Of a stretch of 31,956 bases of DNA, positions 22,381-30,267 are shown piece by piece (positions within the stretch are counted from its first letter, which is position 1; every line of letters starts with the position of its first letter). The position numbers and the translations under genes were made by a program. The stretch lies in NCBI GenBank assembly GCA_002352425.1, contig DEIK01000062.1, positions 1 to 31,956 of the forward strand, written 5' to 3'. Source of the DNA: Rhodobacteraceae bacterium UBA2776. GTDB taxonomy: Bacteria; Pseudomonadota; Alphaproteobacteria; Rhodobacterales; Rhodobacteraceae. The notes beneath the pieces are model-generated. The model did no database searches and was not told where the DNA came from. It saw only the letters and a list, made by a program, of their open reading frames with translations.

Positions 22381-23126
22381 TCGCCGCCCTACCTATGTAT
22401 GATCGTCCCGAGGTCGCGCAGGCAAATGACGCGTTTTGGCATTCAATTCGTCAAGCAGTTGGATATGGTCCCAGCGACCTAACCCGCGATATGGGTATTT
22501 GGGACATTTGGCAAAACCCCAACCTGTTGCTGTCCCAAACCTGCGGTTACCCCTTTCGCGCACGCCTGCATGGTCAGGTCACCCTAATCGGCACCCCCGA
22601 TTACGGCGTCCCCGACTGCCCTGCCGGTTACTACAACAGCGTTTTCATTGCCCGCGCTAATGACCCACGCCACGTCTTGAACGACTTTCACGATGCCAGC
22701 TTCGCTTATAATGAACCCATGTCCCAATCCGGCTGGGCTGCGCCACTTTCTCACATGGCCGCGCAAAATTTGACCTTTGCCAGACATGTTCAATCTGGCG
22801 GGCATGTGAAGTCTGCCCAAATGGTGGCCGAAAACCAAACCGACATAGCCGCGATTGATGCCGTCACTTGGGCGATGATCAAAAAATACGACGGCTTTGC
22901 CAGCGCACTAAAAGTAGTCGGTCGCACGCCTCCAACCCCCGGCCTGCCTTTCATCGCTGCGGTTGGGGTCAACAAATCAAAGCTGTTCTCGGCTTTGGGA
23001 AAAGCACTATTGAGCCTTTCGGCCCACACCCGTGACGCGCTACAGATCAAAGCCGTGATCGACATCCCTGCCGCCCATTATTTGACAATCCCAACACCTG
23101 ATCCCCCTGATCAGCGGGTGTCCTAG
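22377..23126 (+). CDS. PhnD-like binding-protein domain without signal peptide
   Basis: A 249-residue protein resembling the phosphate/phosphonate (PhnD) class of ABC transporter binding proteins: ALPMYDRPEVAQANDAFWHSIRQAVG, LLLSQTCGYPFRARL, then YNSVFIARAND, ARHVQSGGHVKSAQMVAENQTDIAAIDAVTWAMI and TPPTPGLPFIAA. The chain starts at the first beta strand, so no export signal is visible unless the start is misplaced; upstream sequence is the coding end of the TerB-like gene. It begins with GTG overlapping the TGA of that gene. No phn permease or ATPase is adjacent, and the ABC genes 84 bp downstream are of the amino-acid type with their own binding protein. It may be a cytoplasmic ligand sensor or enzyme-like relative. 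Confidence 0.78.
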   Translation: MIAALPMYDRPEVAQANDAFWHSIRQAVGYGPSDLTRDMGIWDIWQNPNLLLSQTCGYPFRARLHGQVTLIGTPDYGVPDCPAGYYNSVFIARANDPRHVLNDFHDASFAYNEPMSQSGWAAPLSHMAAQNLTFARHVQSGGHVKSAQMVAENQTDIAAIDAVTWAMIKKYDGFASALKVVGRTPPTPGLPFIAAVGVNKSKLFSALGKALLSLSAHTRDALQIKAVIDIPAAHYLTIPTPDPPDQRVS

Positions 23127-23140
23127 CGCCACATCACGTA

Positions 23141-23158
23141 TTAACCATTGCAATTGCA
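23141..23158 (+). promoter_or_regulatory. TTAACCAT element and adjoining palindrome upstream of the ABC operon
   Basis: TTAACCAT (23141-23148) equals the CtrA half-site described in Caulobacter. It is followed at once by the 10-bp palindrome TGCAATTGCA (23149-23158). Both lie 50-70 bp before the ATPase gene and could be control sites; binding is untested. Confidence 0.35.
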
Positions 23159-23210
23159 GCCGATTCTCATCCTAATGCGTTGGGGAAAATAACAAAAAGC
23201 TGCACAAACA

Positions 23211-23990
23211 TTGATTGAACAAAATCCGCCTGTCATCGAAATCCGCGACCTGCACAAAGCCTATGGCGAGTTGGAGGTCATAAAAGGCGTTGATATCACA
23301 GCCCATGCCGGCGATGTAGTGTCGCTGATTGGATCAAGCGGGTCGGGCAAATCTACGCTGTTGCGCTGTGCCAATCTGTTGGAAAACAGCCAGCATGGGG
23401 ATATTTTATTCCAAAGCGAGGCTGTAAAATGGCGCGGCAAGGGGTTGAGTCGACATCCGGCTGACAAGCACCAAGTGATCCGCATTCGCACCAACCTGTC
23501 GATGGTGTTTCAGCAGTTTAATCTCTGGTCACATATGACGATTTTGCAAAATGTCATGGAGGCCCCTGTTACTGTTCTGGGTCGCGACAAAGCCGAGGTT
23601 GAGGCCAGTGCGCGTGCCTATCTAGAAAAGGTCGGCATTGGCGACAAATGCGATGTATGGCCTGCCCAACTGTCCGGCGGCCAACAACAACGCGCTGCGA
23701 TTGCGCGGGCCTTAGCGATGGAGCCTGAGGCGTTGTTGTTTGACGAACCGACATCGGCACTGGACCCTGAATTGGAACAAGAAGTGGTCAAGGTGATCAA
23801 AGATTTGGCCGCCGAGGGGCGCACCATGTTGATCGTCACCCATGACATGCGGCTGGCTGCTGATGTCTCGGACCACGTGATATTCCTGCACCAAGGGCAG
23901 GTCGAGGAACAAGGCCCGCCCGAGGTCCTGTTCAAACAACCAAAATCCGCGCGTTTGCAGCAATTCCTTAGCGCGACGCAACCTGACTGA
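23211..23990 (+). CDS. ABC transporter ATPase, polar amino-acid type
   Basis: A 259-residue ATPase of the HisP/GlnQ class that powers uptake through the two permeases downstream. Walker A is GSSGSGKST (~residues 44-52), the Q-loop region is MVFQQFNLWSHMTILQNV, the signature is LSGGQQQR, Walker B is EALLFDEPTSALDP and the switch His is in IVTHDM. The frame is closed by a stop shortly upstream, and the only usual start is TTG 23211 (then IEQNPP), with no clear ribosome binding site; translation may be weak or leaderless. It heads a plus-strand group with binding protein, two permeases and a glutamine-synthetase-like ligase. Confidence 0.93.
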   Translation: MIEQNPPVIEIRDLHKAYGELEVIKGVDITAHAGDVVSLIGSSGSGKSTLLRCANLLENSQHGDILFQSEAVKWRGKGLSRHPADKHQVIRIRTNLSMVFQQFNLWSHMTILQNVMEAPVTVLGRDKAEVEASARAYLEKVGIGDKCDVWPAQLSGGQQQRAAIARALAMEPEALLFDEPTSALDPELEQEVVKVIKDLAAEGRTMLIVTHDMRLAADVSDHVIFLHQGQVEEQGPPEVLFKQPKSARLQQFLSATQPD

Positions 23991-24062
23991 TACCGCTTTA
24001 CGACTGAACCAAAGTGGGGTCCGTGACTGGTCCCCAAGATTTAACCACAAGGGAGATACCAA

Positions 24063-24776
24063 ATGAGAAACCTAATCCTAACGACGGCTGCACTTGCGCT
24101 AAGCGCAGGCATGGCGATGGCTGAAACCGTGCGCATGGGCACCGAAGGCGCCTACCCTCCATATAACTTTATCAACGACGCTGGCGAAGTTGATGGTTTC
24201 GAGCGCGAGCTGGGTGACGAGCTGTGCAAACGCGCCGAGTTGACTTGCGAATGGGTCACAAACGAGTGGGACAGCATTATCCCGAACCTCGTTTCCAGCA
24301 ACTATGACACCATCATCGCCGGCATGTCGATCACCGACGAGCGCGACGAAGTGATTGACTTCACACAAAGCTACACGCAACCTGACCCATCCGCCTACCT
24401 GTCCATGTCCGCAGATGCCGACACCAAAGGTGGCGTCGTGGCGGCCCAGACCGGCACCATTCAGGCGTCATTCATCGCCTCCTCTGGCGCGACATTGGTT
24501 GAGTTTGCAACGCCAGATGAAACCATCGCAGCCGTACGCAATGGCGAAGCAGATGCGGTTTTGGCTGACAAGGCCTATCTGAAACCCATCGCTGATGAAA
24601 ACGATGACCTGATGCTGATGGACCAAGAAGAATTGATCGGTGGCGGCGTTGGAATGGGCCTGCGCGAAAGCGACGGCGAGTTGAAAGCCAAATTTGATGC
24701 CGCAATCGGCTCAATGAAAGAAGACGGCACGTTGAACGCTTTGCTGACCAAATGGGAAATCGGCCCAGGTTTCTAG
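24063..24776 (+). CDS. Periplasmic amino-acid-binding protein (SBP family 3)
   Basis: A 237-residue extracytoplasmic solute-binding protein. Residues 1-20 form a signal peptide ending AMA before ETVRMGTEGAYPPYNF, the usual family 3 opening. LCKRAELTCEW carries two cysteines spaced as in the disulfide of HisJ/LAO-type proteins. WDSIIPNLVSSNYDTIIAGMSITDER and DAVLADKAYL are conserved ligand-site regions. Mature size is small but normal. The HisJ-like cysteine loop suggests a basic amino acid or a related amine, but ligand identity is inference. GGGAG precedes the ATG. A stem-loop with TTTT follows the stop and probably reduces transcription into the permease genes. Confidence 0.93.
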   Translation: MRNLILTTAALALSAGMAMAETVRMGTEGAYPPYNFINDAGEVDGFERELGDELCKRAELTCEWVTNEWDSIIPNLVSSNYDTIIAGMSITDERDEVIDFTQSYTQPDPSAYLSMSADADTKGGVVAAQTGTIQASFIASSGATLVEFATPDETIAAVRNGEADAVLADKAYLKPIADENDDLMLMDQEELIGGGVGMGLRESDGELKAKFDAAIGSMKEDGTLNALLTKWEIGPGF

Positions 24777-24799
24777 GACCCTATGCCAATGTAACCCTT

Positions 24800-24830
24800 G
24801 TGGGGGCGGCCGCTGCGCCGCCCCACTTTT
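24800..24830 (+). terminator. Intra-operon stem-loop between binding protein and permeases
   Basis: GTGGGGGCGGC (24800-24810) pairs with GCCGCCCCAC (24817-24826) with one bulged G, followed by TTTT. It sits 24 bp after the binding-protein stop and 11 bp before the first permease ATG. The short T-run suggests partial termination or protection of the upstream message, which would favour binding protein over permease. Confidence 0.75.
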
Positions 24831-24841
24831 GAAAGATCTAA

Positions 24842-25723
24842 ATGTTTTCCTACTGCGCCGACCCTGACACCCTATCGGGCCTGTCCTGGCTCTCGTGTTA
24901 CCTGACCACAGGCAAGCACATGATGCTCTATTATTCATTGGGCACTGTGTTGTTGTTGCTGGCCATCACGGCCCCTGCTGCGCTGGCGTTCGGGTTTATG
25001 GGGGCGATGTCGGCCCGTACCCGCGCGCCATTTTCGTGGTTCGGCAAGGCCTATATTGCGCTGGTGCGCGGGATCCCTGACATTGCCTTTTTCTTGTTTT
25101 TCGTCATCGCGCTGGACCAGTTGTTTGAATGGATGCGGCACAAAGCCCTGTGCCCCGACTGGGATCAACCGATCCGCCAAGGCAATGATTTTGTAGTCTG
25201 CGATGCCGCCAAATTACCGCTTAGCAATGCGTCCCAATGGGTGCACGAGGTTTATGGTTTTTCGCTGGCAGTCTTGACCTTTGCCATCGTGTTCGGTGCC
25301 TTTGCCGCCAACGTCCTATACGGAGCGATGCGCGCCGTGCCGCGTGGCCAAATGGAAACCGCCGAAGCCTATGGCATGTCCCAACGCCAGAGCTTTTGGC
25401 GCGTACTGGTGCCGCAGATGTGGGTTTATGCACTGCCGGGCCTTAGCAACCTGTGGATGGTGCTGATCAAAGCCACGCCGTTGCTGTTTTTGCTCGGCGT
25501 CGAGGATATCGTTTACTGGTCACGTGAACTTGGTGGCTCTAAAACCGCGCGTTTCACAGCCTACCCCCATGCGGATTGGCGGATGTGGTACTTCTTTGGG
25601 CTGCTGGTTTTCTACCTGCTGTTCACCAAATTTTCTGAAGTCGTGCTTGAACGCATCATGGCCCGCTTGACCCACGGCCAAGCCACGTCAGGCGGCGAAG
25701 CTCAACGCAAGGCCACGATATGA
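24842..25723 (+). CDS. ABC transporter permease 1 (HisQ-like) with extra cysteine-bearing loop
   Basis: A 293-residue inner-membrane permease, about 60 residues longer than HisQ. It has five probable helices: ~30-54, 72-95, 140-162, 192-220 and 247-265. The EAA loop that docks the ATPase reads ETAEAYGMSQRQSFWRVLVPQ. The added length is mostly between helices 2 and 3 (residues ~96-138), containing LCPDWDQ and FVVCDAA (Cys104, Cys120). The segment before helix 1 has Cys5 and Cys19. If the topology is N-out as in HisQ, both cysteine pairs face the periplasm. The stop overlaps the next gene's start (ATGA). The AGATCTA upstream of the ATG is a weak binding site. Confidence 0.9.
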   Translation: MFSYCADPDTLSGLSWLSCYLTTGKHMMLYYSLGTVLLLLAITAPAALAFGFMGAMSARTRAPFSWFGKAYIALVRGIPDIAFFLFFVIALDQLFEWMRHKALCPDWDQPIRQGNDFVVCDAAKLPLSNASQWVHEVYGFSLAVLTFAIVFGAFAANVLYGAMRAVPRGQMETAEAYGMSQRQSFWRVLVPQMWVYALPGLSNLWMVLIKATPLLFLLGVEDIVYWSRELGGSKTARFTAYPHADWRMWYFFGLLVFYLLFTKFSEVVLERIMARLTHGQATSGGEAQRKATI

Positions 25724-26526
25724 GTTGCCTGCAAACCATTCAGGATTACGGCCTGCGCAGCGTCGGCTACGGCGAACGGCTGTTGCCCAAAGATGATTTC
25801 ACCCTTTGCCAACAATTCACCCTGATCGGTTCGGGGATGATCTGGAACATCTATTTTGGGGTGATTGCACTGATTTTTGGTTTTGTGTTTGCCAATGCTT
25901 TGGCGCTGGCCAAGGGGACACAAAATCCATTGCTGCGCAAACCGGCCGAATGGTTCATCTTTATATTCCGTGGCTCGCCCTTGTTCGTGCAATTCTTCTT
26001 TGGTTACTTCTTGTTCCTGTCACTCAAAAGCGTGGCACCGGTGTTCGCACCGCTATCGGCGGCATGGTTGGGGGCGCTGGTTGTGTTGTTTCTAAACACT
26101 GCGGCCTATTCCGGCGAAATTTTCTATGGCGCGCTTAGATCAATCCCGCGCGGCGATGTTGAAGCGGCAGACGCTTACGGACTGTCCGGCTGGACTCGCT
26201 TTCGCCGTGTGATATGGCCAACCATGATGCGCCTTGCCTGGCCCGCCTACACCAATGAGGCGATCTTTTTGTTCCACGCGACAACGCTGGTGTTCTTTTC
26301 CGGTTTCCCCGCCTGGCAACAACGTGGTGACGCGCTTTACTACGCCAGTTACTTTGCCGACAAAACCTTTAACCCCTTTGTACCCTATCCGATCTTGGCC
26401 GGATATTTCATTTTGTTGACGTTGGTTGTCATCGGCACTTACGGGATGATCAACCGACATCTAAACCGGCACTTACCACAAGAACACCGGCGCAGAATTC
26501 GAGTGCGTCCACAGATCATTCGCTAA
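25720..26526 (+). CDS. ABC transporter permease 2 (HisM-like)
   Basis: A 268-residue inner-membrane permease partner of the preceding gene, with which it shares an ATGA overlap. After a hydrophilic head of about 40 residues, hydrophobic helices occur near 45-66, 80-103, 114-135, 175-200 and 225-248. The ATPase-docking loop is DVEAADAYGLSGWTRFRRVIWPT. IFRGSPLFVQFFFGYF is typical of amino-acid permeases of this class. The C-terminus is highly basic. It forms the membrane channel with permease 1; the ligase gene follows after nine bases, so the operon continues. Confidence 0.92.
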   Translation: MSCLQTIQDYGLRSVGYGERLLPKDDFTLCQQFTLIGSGMIWNIYFGVIALIFGFVFANALALAKGTQNPLLRKPAEWFIFIFRGSPLFVQFFFGYFLFLSLKSVAPVFAPLSAAWLGALVVLFLNTAAYSGEIFYGALRSIPRGDVEAADAYGLSGWTRFRRVIWPTMMRLAWPAYTNEAIFLFHATTLVFFSGFPAWQQRGDALYYASYFADKTFNPFVPYPILAGYFILLTLVVIGTYGMINRHLNRHLPQEHRRRIRVRPQIIR

Positions 26527-26535
26527 AGGATTTTC

Positions 26536-27849
26536 ATGAGTCAAAAGCCACAAACCATCCGTGTTGCCGCTGTCGATCTAAACGGTGTATCACGCGGCAA
26601 GCGGGTGCCGTTCAGCTATGGTGAAAAGCTGGCCAAGGGCGCCGTGCGACTGCCGCTTTCAACTTTGAATGTCGACATTTGGGGAGAAGATATCGACAAT
26701 AGCCCGTTGGTGTTTGACACGGGGGATGCTGACGGGATCTTGCTCCCGACACAGCGTGGCCCCCTGCCAATGCCGTGGTTGAACAACCCTAGCGAATTGC
26801 ACCCGATGAGTTTGCACTTTGATGATGGTACGCCCTTTGCCGGCGACCCACGGCATGCGTTGACGGCCGTTCTGGATCGTTACAAAGCGCGCGGCTGGCA
26901 AGTGATGGCCGCCACCGAACTGGAGTTTTATCTGGTCGATAACAGCGGTGAAACACTGCAACGGGCCCGCTCGCCGCTGACAGGCAAAACTATGCAAACG
27001 GCTGATGTGTTGTCACTGGAAACGCTCGATGCGTTTGACGGCTTTTTTACGGATCTCTATGCGGCCAGCGCCGAAATGGACATACCCGCCCAAGCCGCCA
27101 TATCAGAAAGCGGCATCGGCCAGTTTGAGATCAACCTAAATCACGGGGATGCCCTAAAGGCCGCCGATGATGCGTGGCTTTTCAAGACGTTGGTGCGTGG
27201 CCTAGCGCGCAAACACGACATGGCAGCGACCTTTATGGCCAAGCCATTTGCGGAAGATACGGGCAACGGCATGCATGTGCATTTTTCCGTTGTCGATGCA
27301 GACGGGGAAAACGTGTTCAACGATGGCGGCCCTGAGGGCAGTGCCGCCCTACACCATGCCGTCGCGGGCTGTCTGAAAGCGATGTCGGCCAGCATGTTGG
27401 TCTTTGCGCCACACGCCAATTCTTATGCACGCATGGTCGAAGGGACCCACGCGCCCACAGGCATATCATGGGCGCATGAAAACCGCACCGCTGCCATCCG
27501 CATCCCTGGCGGCGCACCGGTTGCGCGCCGCATTGAACACCGCGTGGCGGGGGGGGACATCAACCCCTATCTGATGCTCGCCGTGGTGTTGGGTGCCGCC
27601 CTCAACGGGATCGAGGACGGTGAAATGCCCCCCGCTGCAATCACCGGCAATGCCTATGATCAGGACTTGCCACAGCTGCCCACCGATTGGGCGACAGCGA
27701 TTGATCTTTTTGAAAACTCACAGGATTTAGCCCGTATCCTGTCGCCAGATTTGATTCTCTATTTGGCGATGACCAAGCGCCAAGAACTGCGTAAAATGGC
27801 AGAGCTGGATGAAGATGCACAAACTGCGATTTATCTGGAAACGGTTTAG
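26536..27849 (+). CDS. Glutamine-synthetase-family ligase (PuuA-like gamma-glutamyl-amide synthetase)
   Basis: A 437-residue enzyme with the glutamine synthetase catalytic fold: ATELEFYLVD (~126-135), AAISESGIGQFEINLNHGD, GNGMHVHFSV, THAPTGISWAHENRTAAIRIPGG and RIEHRVAGGDINPYLMLA. The N-terminal beta-grasp part is short (VAAVDLNGVSRGKRVP), as in gamma-glutamylputrescine and related synthetases. The adenylylation-type Tyr segment of classical GlnA is not evident. It follows permease 2 by nine bases. An uptake system plus ligase suggests that the imported amine or amino acid is gamma-glutamylated for use as nitrogen source; the exact substrate is open. It converges on the carboxypeptidase gene with six bases between stops. 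Confidence 0.88.
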   Translation: MSQKPQTIRVAAVDLNGVSRGKRVPFSYGEKLAKGAVRLPLSTLNVDIWGEDIDNSPLVFDTGDADGILLPTQRGPLPMPWLNNPSELHPMSLHFDDGTPFAGDPRHALTAVLDRYKARGWQVMAATELEFYLVDNSGETLQRARSPLTGKTMQTADVLSLETLDAFDGFFTDLYAASAEMDIPAQAAISESGIGQFEINLNHGDALKAADDAWLFKTLVRGLARKHDMAATFMAKPFAEDTGNGMHVHFSVVDADGENVFNDGGPEGSAALHHAVAGCLKAMSASMLVFAPHANSYARMVEGTHAPTGISWAHENRTAAIRIPGGAPVARRIEHRVAGGDINPYLMLAVVLGAALNGIEDGEMPPAAITGNAYDQDLPQLPTDWATAIDLFENSQDLARILSPDLILYLAMTKRQELRKMAELDEDAQTAIYLETV

Positions 27850-27855
27850 CCGGAA

Positions 27856-29346
27856 CTAGGTGCCATAAAGCGTCGCCCAACGCTCGATCAGGGCCTGTTG
27901 CAACCGCTTGGCCTCTTTGTTCCAAGATTTGGACCCTTGCGGCGCCTCGCGGTCGGCCTTGGCCAACCCGTCGCGGCGTTTTTCATCCGCCATGAACATC
28001 GCAAAGGCCAGTTTCGTGCCGTCAGGTGCCGTCACATATCCTGCCAGCGCCGAGACGAAATTAAGGGTGCCGGTTTTGGCGTGAACCTTGATCGGGTGGC
28101 CCTTGATCACGCGGCCCTTTGCATCGCGCAGTGCGATCGGTTTCATCAAATGCGCGAGCGATCCGTTCGGGCCGTGTTTTACCAGCGCCGACACCATGTC
28201 GCCCGCCGTCAATCGCGATCCAGATCCAAGCCCCGAATGATCGACAAAACTTGACTTGCGCGCGCCGGCTTCGGACTTGGCCCAACCGGTCATTTTCTTG
28301 GCCGAAGATTTCAGCGTCCCTCCTGCCCCACCGCGCGCCTTACTGGCCATCATGCCAATCGCTTCGGCTGTCATGTTGTTGGAATATTTCAACAGGTTTC
28401 GTAGCAAAACTGACAGCTCGTCGCTGTTGTGTTGGACCAGAACCTTGCCTTTGGTGGCGGTTTTGGTGGTCTGGGCACGGGGCAGTTTGATGCCCTGCGC
28501 GCGGGCCATGGATTGGAACACCTCACCGGCATAGATATGTGGTTTTCGCACCGGCAACCAACGGCTGCCGCCTTTGCCCAAAGCACGCCGCGCCACGGTC
28601 CATGTGTCAACGCCGCCGGTGTCTTTGTAAGTGTAAATCGGCAAGTTTCGGTCCACCACTCGCATCGTGGCCATCCGCACGGAGGGGCGATATTTATCAG
28701 TGCGTGCGTCCATCGCCACGTCATAGCTACCGCCACTGCGTTTCCATTCAAAATGCACGCGGTTGAAGTTTAGGTTCAACGCCGCCACCGCCGGATTATA
28801 ACCAACGTGGTCAGGTTGACCTTTGTCGATTGCATTCACAAACGGCAGAGCGCTGATATCGACGCGAAACTTGCCGCTGATCTCGCGTACGCCGGCCTGT
28901 TTCAATGCCGCTGCCATGCCCGCCAAATCGTCGGTGGTCAGGGTCGGATCACCGCCGCCAACCAACACCAGATCACCCTTAATGCGCCCGTTTGAAACAG
29001 GGCCTGTTGCCATCAAACGGGTTTTGAACCGAAATTTGGCCCCCAAGGCATCCAATGCATAAATGGATGTGATCGCTTTGGTCACACTGGCCGGAGGCTG
29101 TGCCAATACGGGGCTGTGGCTCTCGAGGATCAGGCCGGTTTTGGCATCCGCCACCACAAAGCCGACCTTGCCGCCCAACCGTGAATTGGTGATCAGGGCA
29201 TCTGCGCCGCGCACTGCTCGTTTGTGAAAATCTCCCGCACGTGGTTTTGGGCGCGCCGACACAGTGGGCGCATTGGCAAAGGCCACATTCGCCACACTCG
29301 CAACCAAGGAACCAACTACAAACCGTCTTGAAATTCTGTTTTTCAT
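27856..29346 (-). CDS. dacB: D-alanyl-D-alanine carboxypeptidase/endopeptidase (PBP4 type, S13 family)
   Basis: A 496-residue periplasmic peptidoglycan hydrolase that trims pentapeptides or cleaves crosslinks. Active-site motifs are ASVTKAI (Ser87, Lys90), YSNNMTAEA (SxN) and HAKTGTLNF (KTG). The large insertion between the first two motifs is typical of S13 enzymes. The N-terminus MKNRISRRFVVGSLVASVANVAFANA resembles a twin-arginine signal (SRRFVV), so export through Tat is likely. I start at the ATG complement of 29344-29346; an earlier ATG at 29364 would add six residues before the signal. It is divergent from the second DMT transporter over a very short gap. Confidence 0.93.
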   Translation of the reverse strand: MKNRISRRFVVGSLVASVANVAFANAPTVSARPKPRAGDFHKRAVRGADALITNSRLGGKVGFVVADAKTGLILESHSPVLAQPPASVTKAITSIYALDALGAKFRFKTRLMATGPVSNGRIKGDLVLVGGGDPTLTTDDLAGMAAALKQAGVREISGKFRVDISALPFVNAIDKGQPDHVGYNPAVAALNLNFNRVHFEWKRSGGSYDVAMDARTDKYRPSVRMATMRVVDRNLPIYTYKDTGGVDTWTVARRALGKGGSRWLPVRKPHIYAGEVFQSMARAQGIKLPRAQTTKTATKGKVLVQHNSDELSVLLRNLLKYSNNMTAEAIGMMASKARGGAGGTLKSSAKKMTGWAKSEAGARKSSFVDHSGLGSGSRLTAGDMVSALVKHGPNGSLAHLMKPIALRDAKGRVIKGHPIKVHAKTGTLNFVSALAGYVTAPDGTKLAFAMFMADEKRRDGLAKADREAPQGSKSWNKEAKRLQQALIERWATLYGT

Positions 29347-29382
29347 AATGCTGCATTTAATCAAATCGGCGACCTAAGAACA

Positions 29383-30267
29383 ATGCCCGATTTCGCGCTT
29401 TTCATTCAGACTTTTGCCCCCTACCGTGGCCCAATGTTACGCGCCGCACTCCTCATGTTTATTGCCATGTCCCTGGTCCCGATTGGGGACAGCGCGGGCA
29501 AGCTGCTGGGCACTGAGCATGGGGTTAATCCGTTTTTTATCGCGTGGTCACGCTTTGGTCTTGGCACGTTGATGGTGTTGACATTCCTGCCGCGGCGTCA
29601 CCTGGATCCGCGTCTATTTTTGGACTGGCGCATCTGGTTGCGTGGCCTACTGATCAGTTGCGGCATTTCCTCGATCCTGACGGCCCTGCAAACCGAACCG
29701 CTGCCAAATGTTTTTGGCGCGTTTTTCATCGGGCCAATCCTGTCGTATTTCCTGTCGGCATGGTTGCTAAAAGAGCGCATCACTCGACTACAGACTATGC
29801 TTTTGTTGTTGGGGTTTGGCGGGGTGTTGCTGGTGGTTAAGCCTGGGTTTGGTATGACGGCCGGCATCGGGTTCGCCGCCCTTGCCGGCGTTTTTTACGG
29901 CTGTTTCTTGACCACCAACCGTTGGCTCGCTGATGCGGTGCCGCCGCGTGCGTTGTTGTTCAGCCATCTGGTCCTTGGCACTGTCTTTTTGACGCTCCCG
30001 GGTGCGGCCCACATCCCGACCTTCACAACGGCAATCACGGGCCTGACCGTGATTTCGGCCTTTGCCTCTATGGCGGGCAATGGGCTGTTGATCGTGGCAT
30101 ACCGCATGGCGCCCGCGTCCACGATGGCGCCGTTCGTTTACTTTCAATTGTTTGCGGCCACCCTGCTGGGTTGGGCCATTTTCAACGACCTGCCGGATGC
30201 GCTGACGGTGTGTGGGCTTGTGGTTGTGGTGCTGTCCGGCATTGGCTCTAGCGTTCTAAAACGCTAG
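29383..30267 (+). CDS. Second DMT-family (EamA) transporter
   Basis: A 294-residue ten-helix transporter with two EamA halves: AALLMFIAMSLVPIGDSAGKLLG at the start, SYFLSAWLLKERITRLQTMLLLLGFGGVLLVV closing the first half, and APFVYFQLFAATLLGWAIFNDLPDALTVCG in the second. Its opening closely matches the paralogue at 13120 (ADSIAKLLG against GDSAGKLLG). The start could also be the ATG at 29434, which would leave more room for divergent promoters; I keep 29383 because the preceding residues (FAPYRGP) align in position with the paralogue's hydrophilic head. The TAG stop overlaps the convergent nadD stop by four bases. Substrate is unknown. Confidence 0.88.
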   Translation: MPDFALFIQTFAPYRGPMLRAALLMFIAMSLVPIGDSAGKLLGTEHGVNPFFIAWSRFGLGTLMVLTFLPRRHLDPRLFLDWRIWLRGLLISCGISSILTALQTEPLPNVFGAFFIGPILSYFLSAWLLKERITRLQTMLLLLGFGGVLLVVKPGFGMTAGIGFAALAGVFYGCFLTTNRWLADAVPPRALLFSHLVLGTVFLTLPGAAHIPTFTTAITGLTVISAFASMAGNGLLIVAYRMAPASTMAPFVYFQLFAATLLGWAIFNDLPDALTVCGLVVVVLSGIGSSVLKR

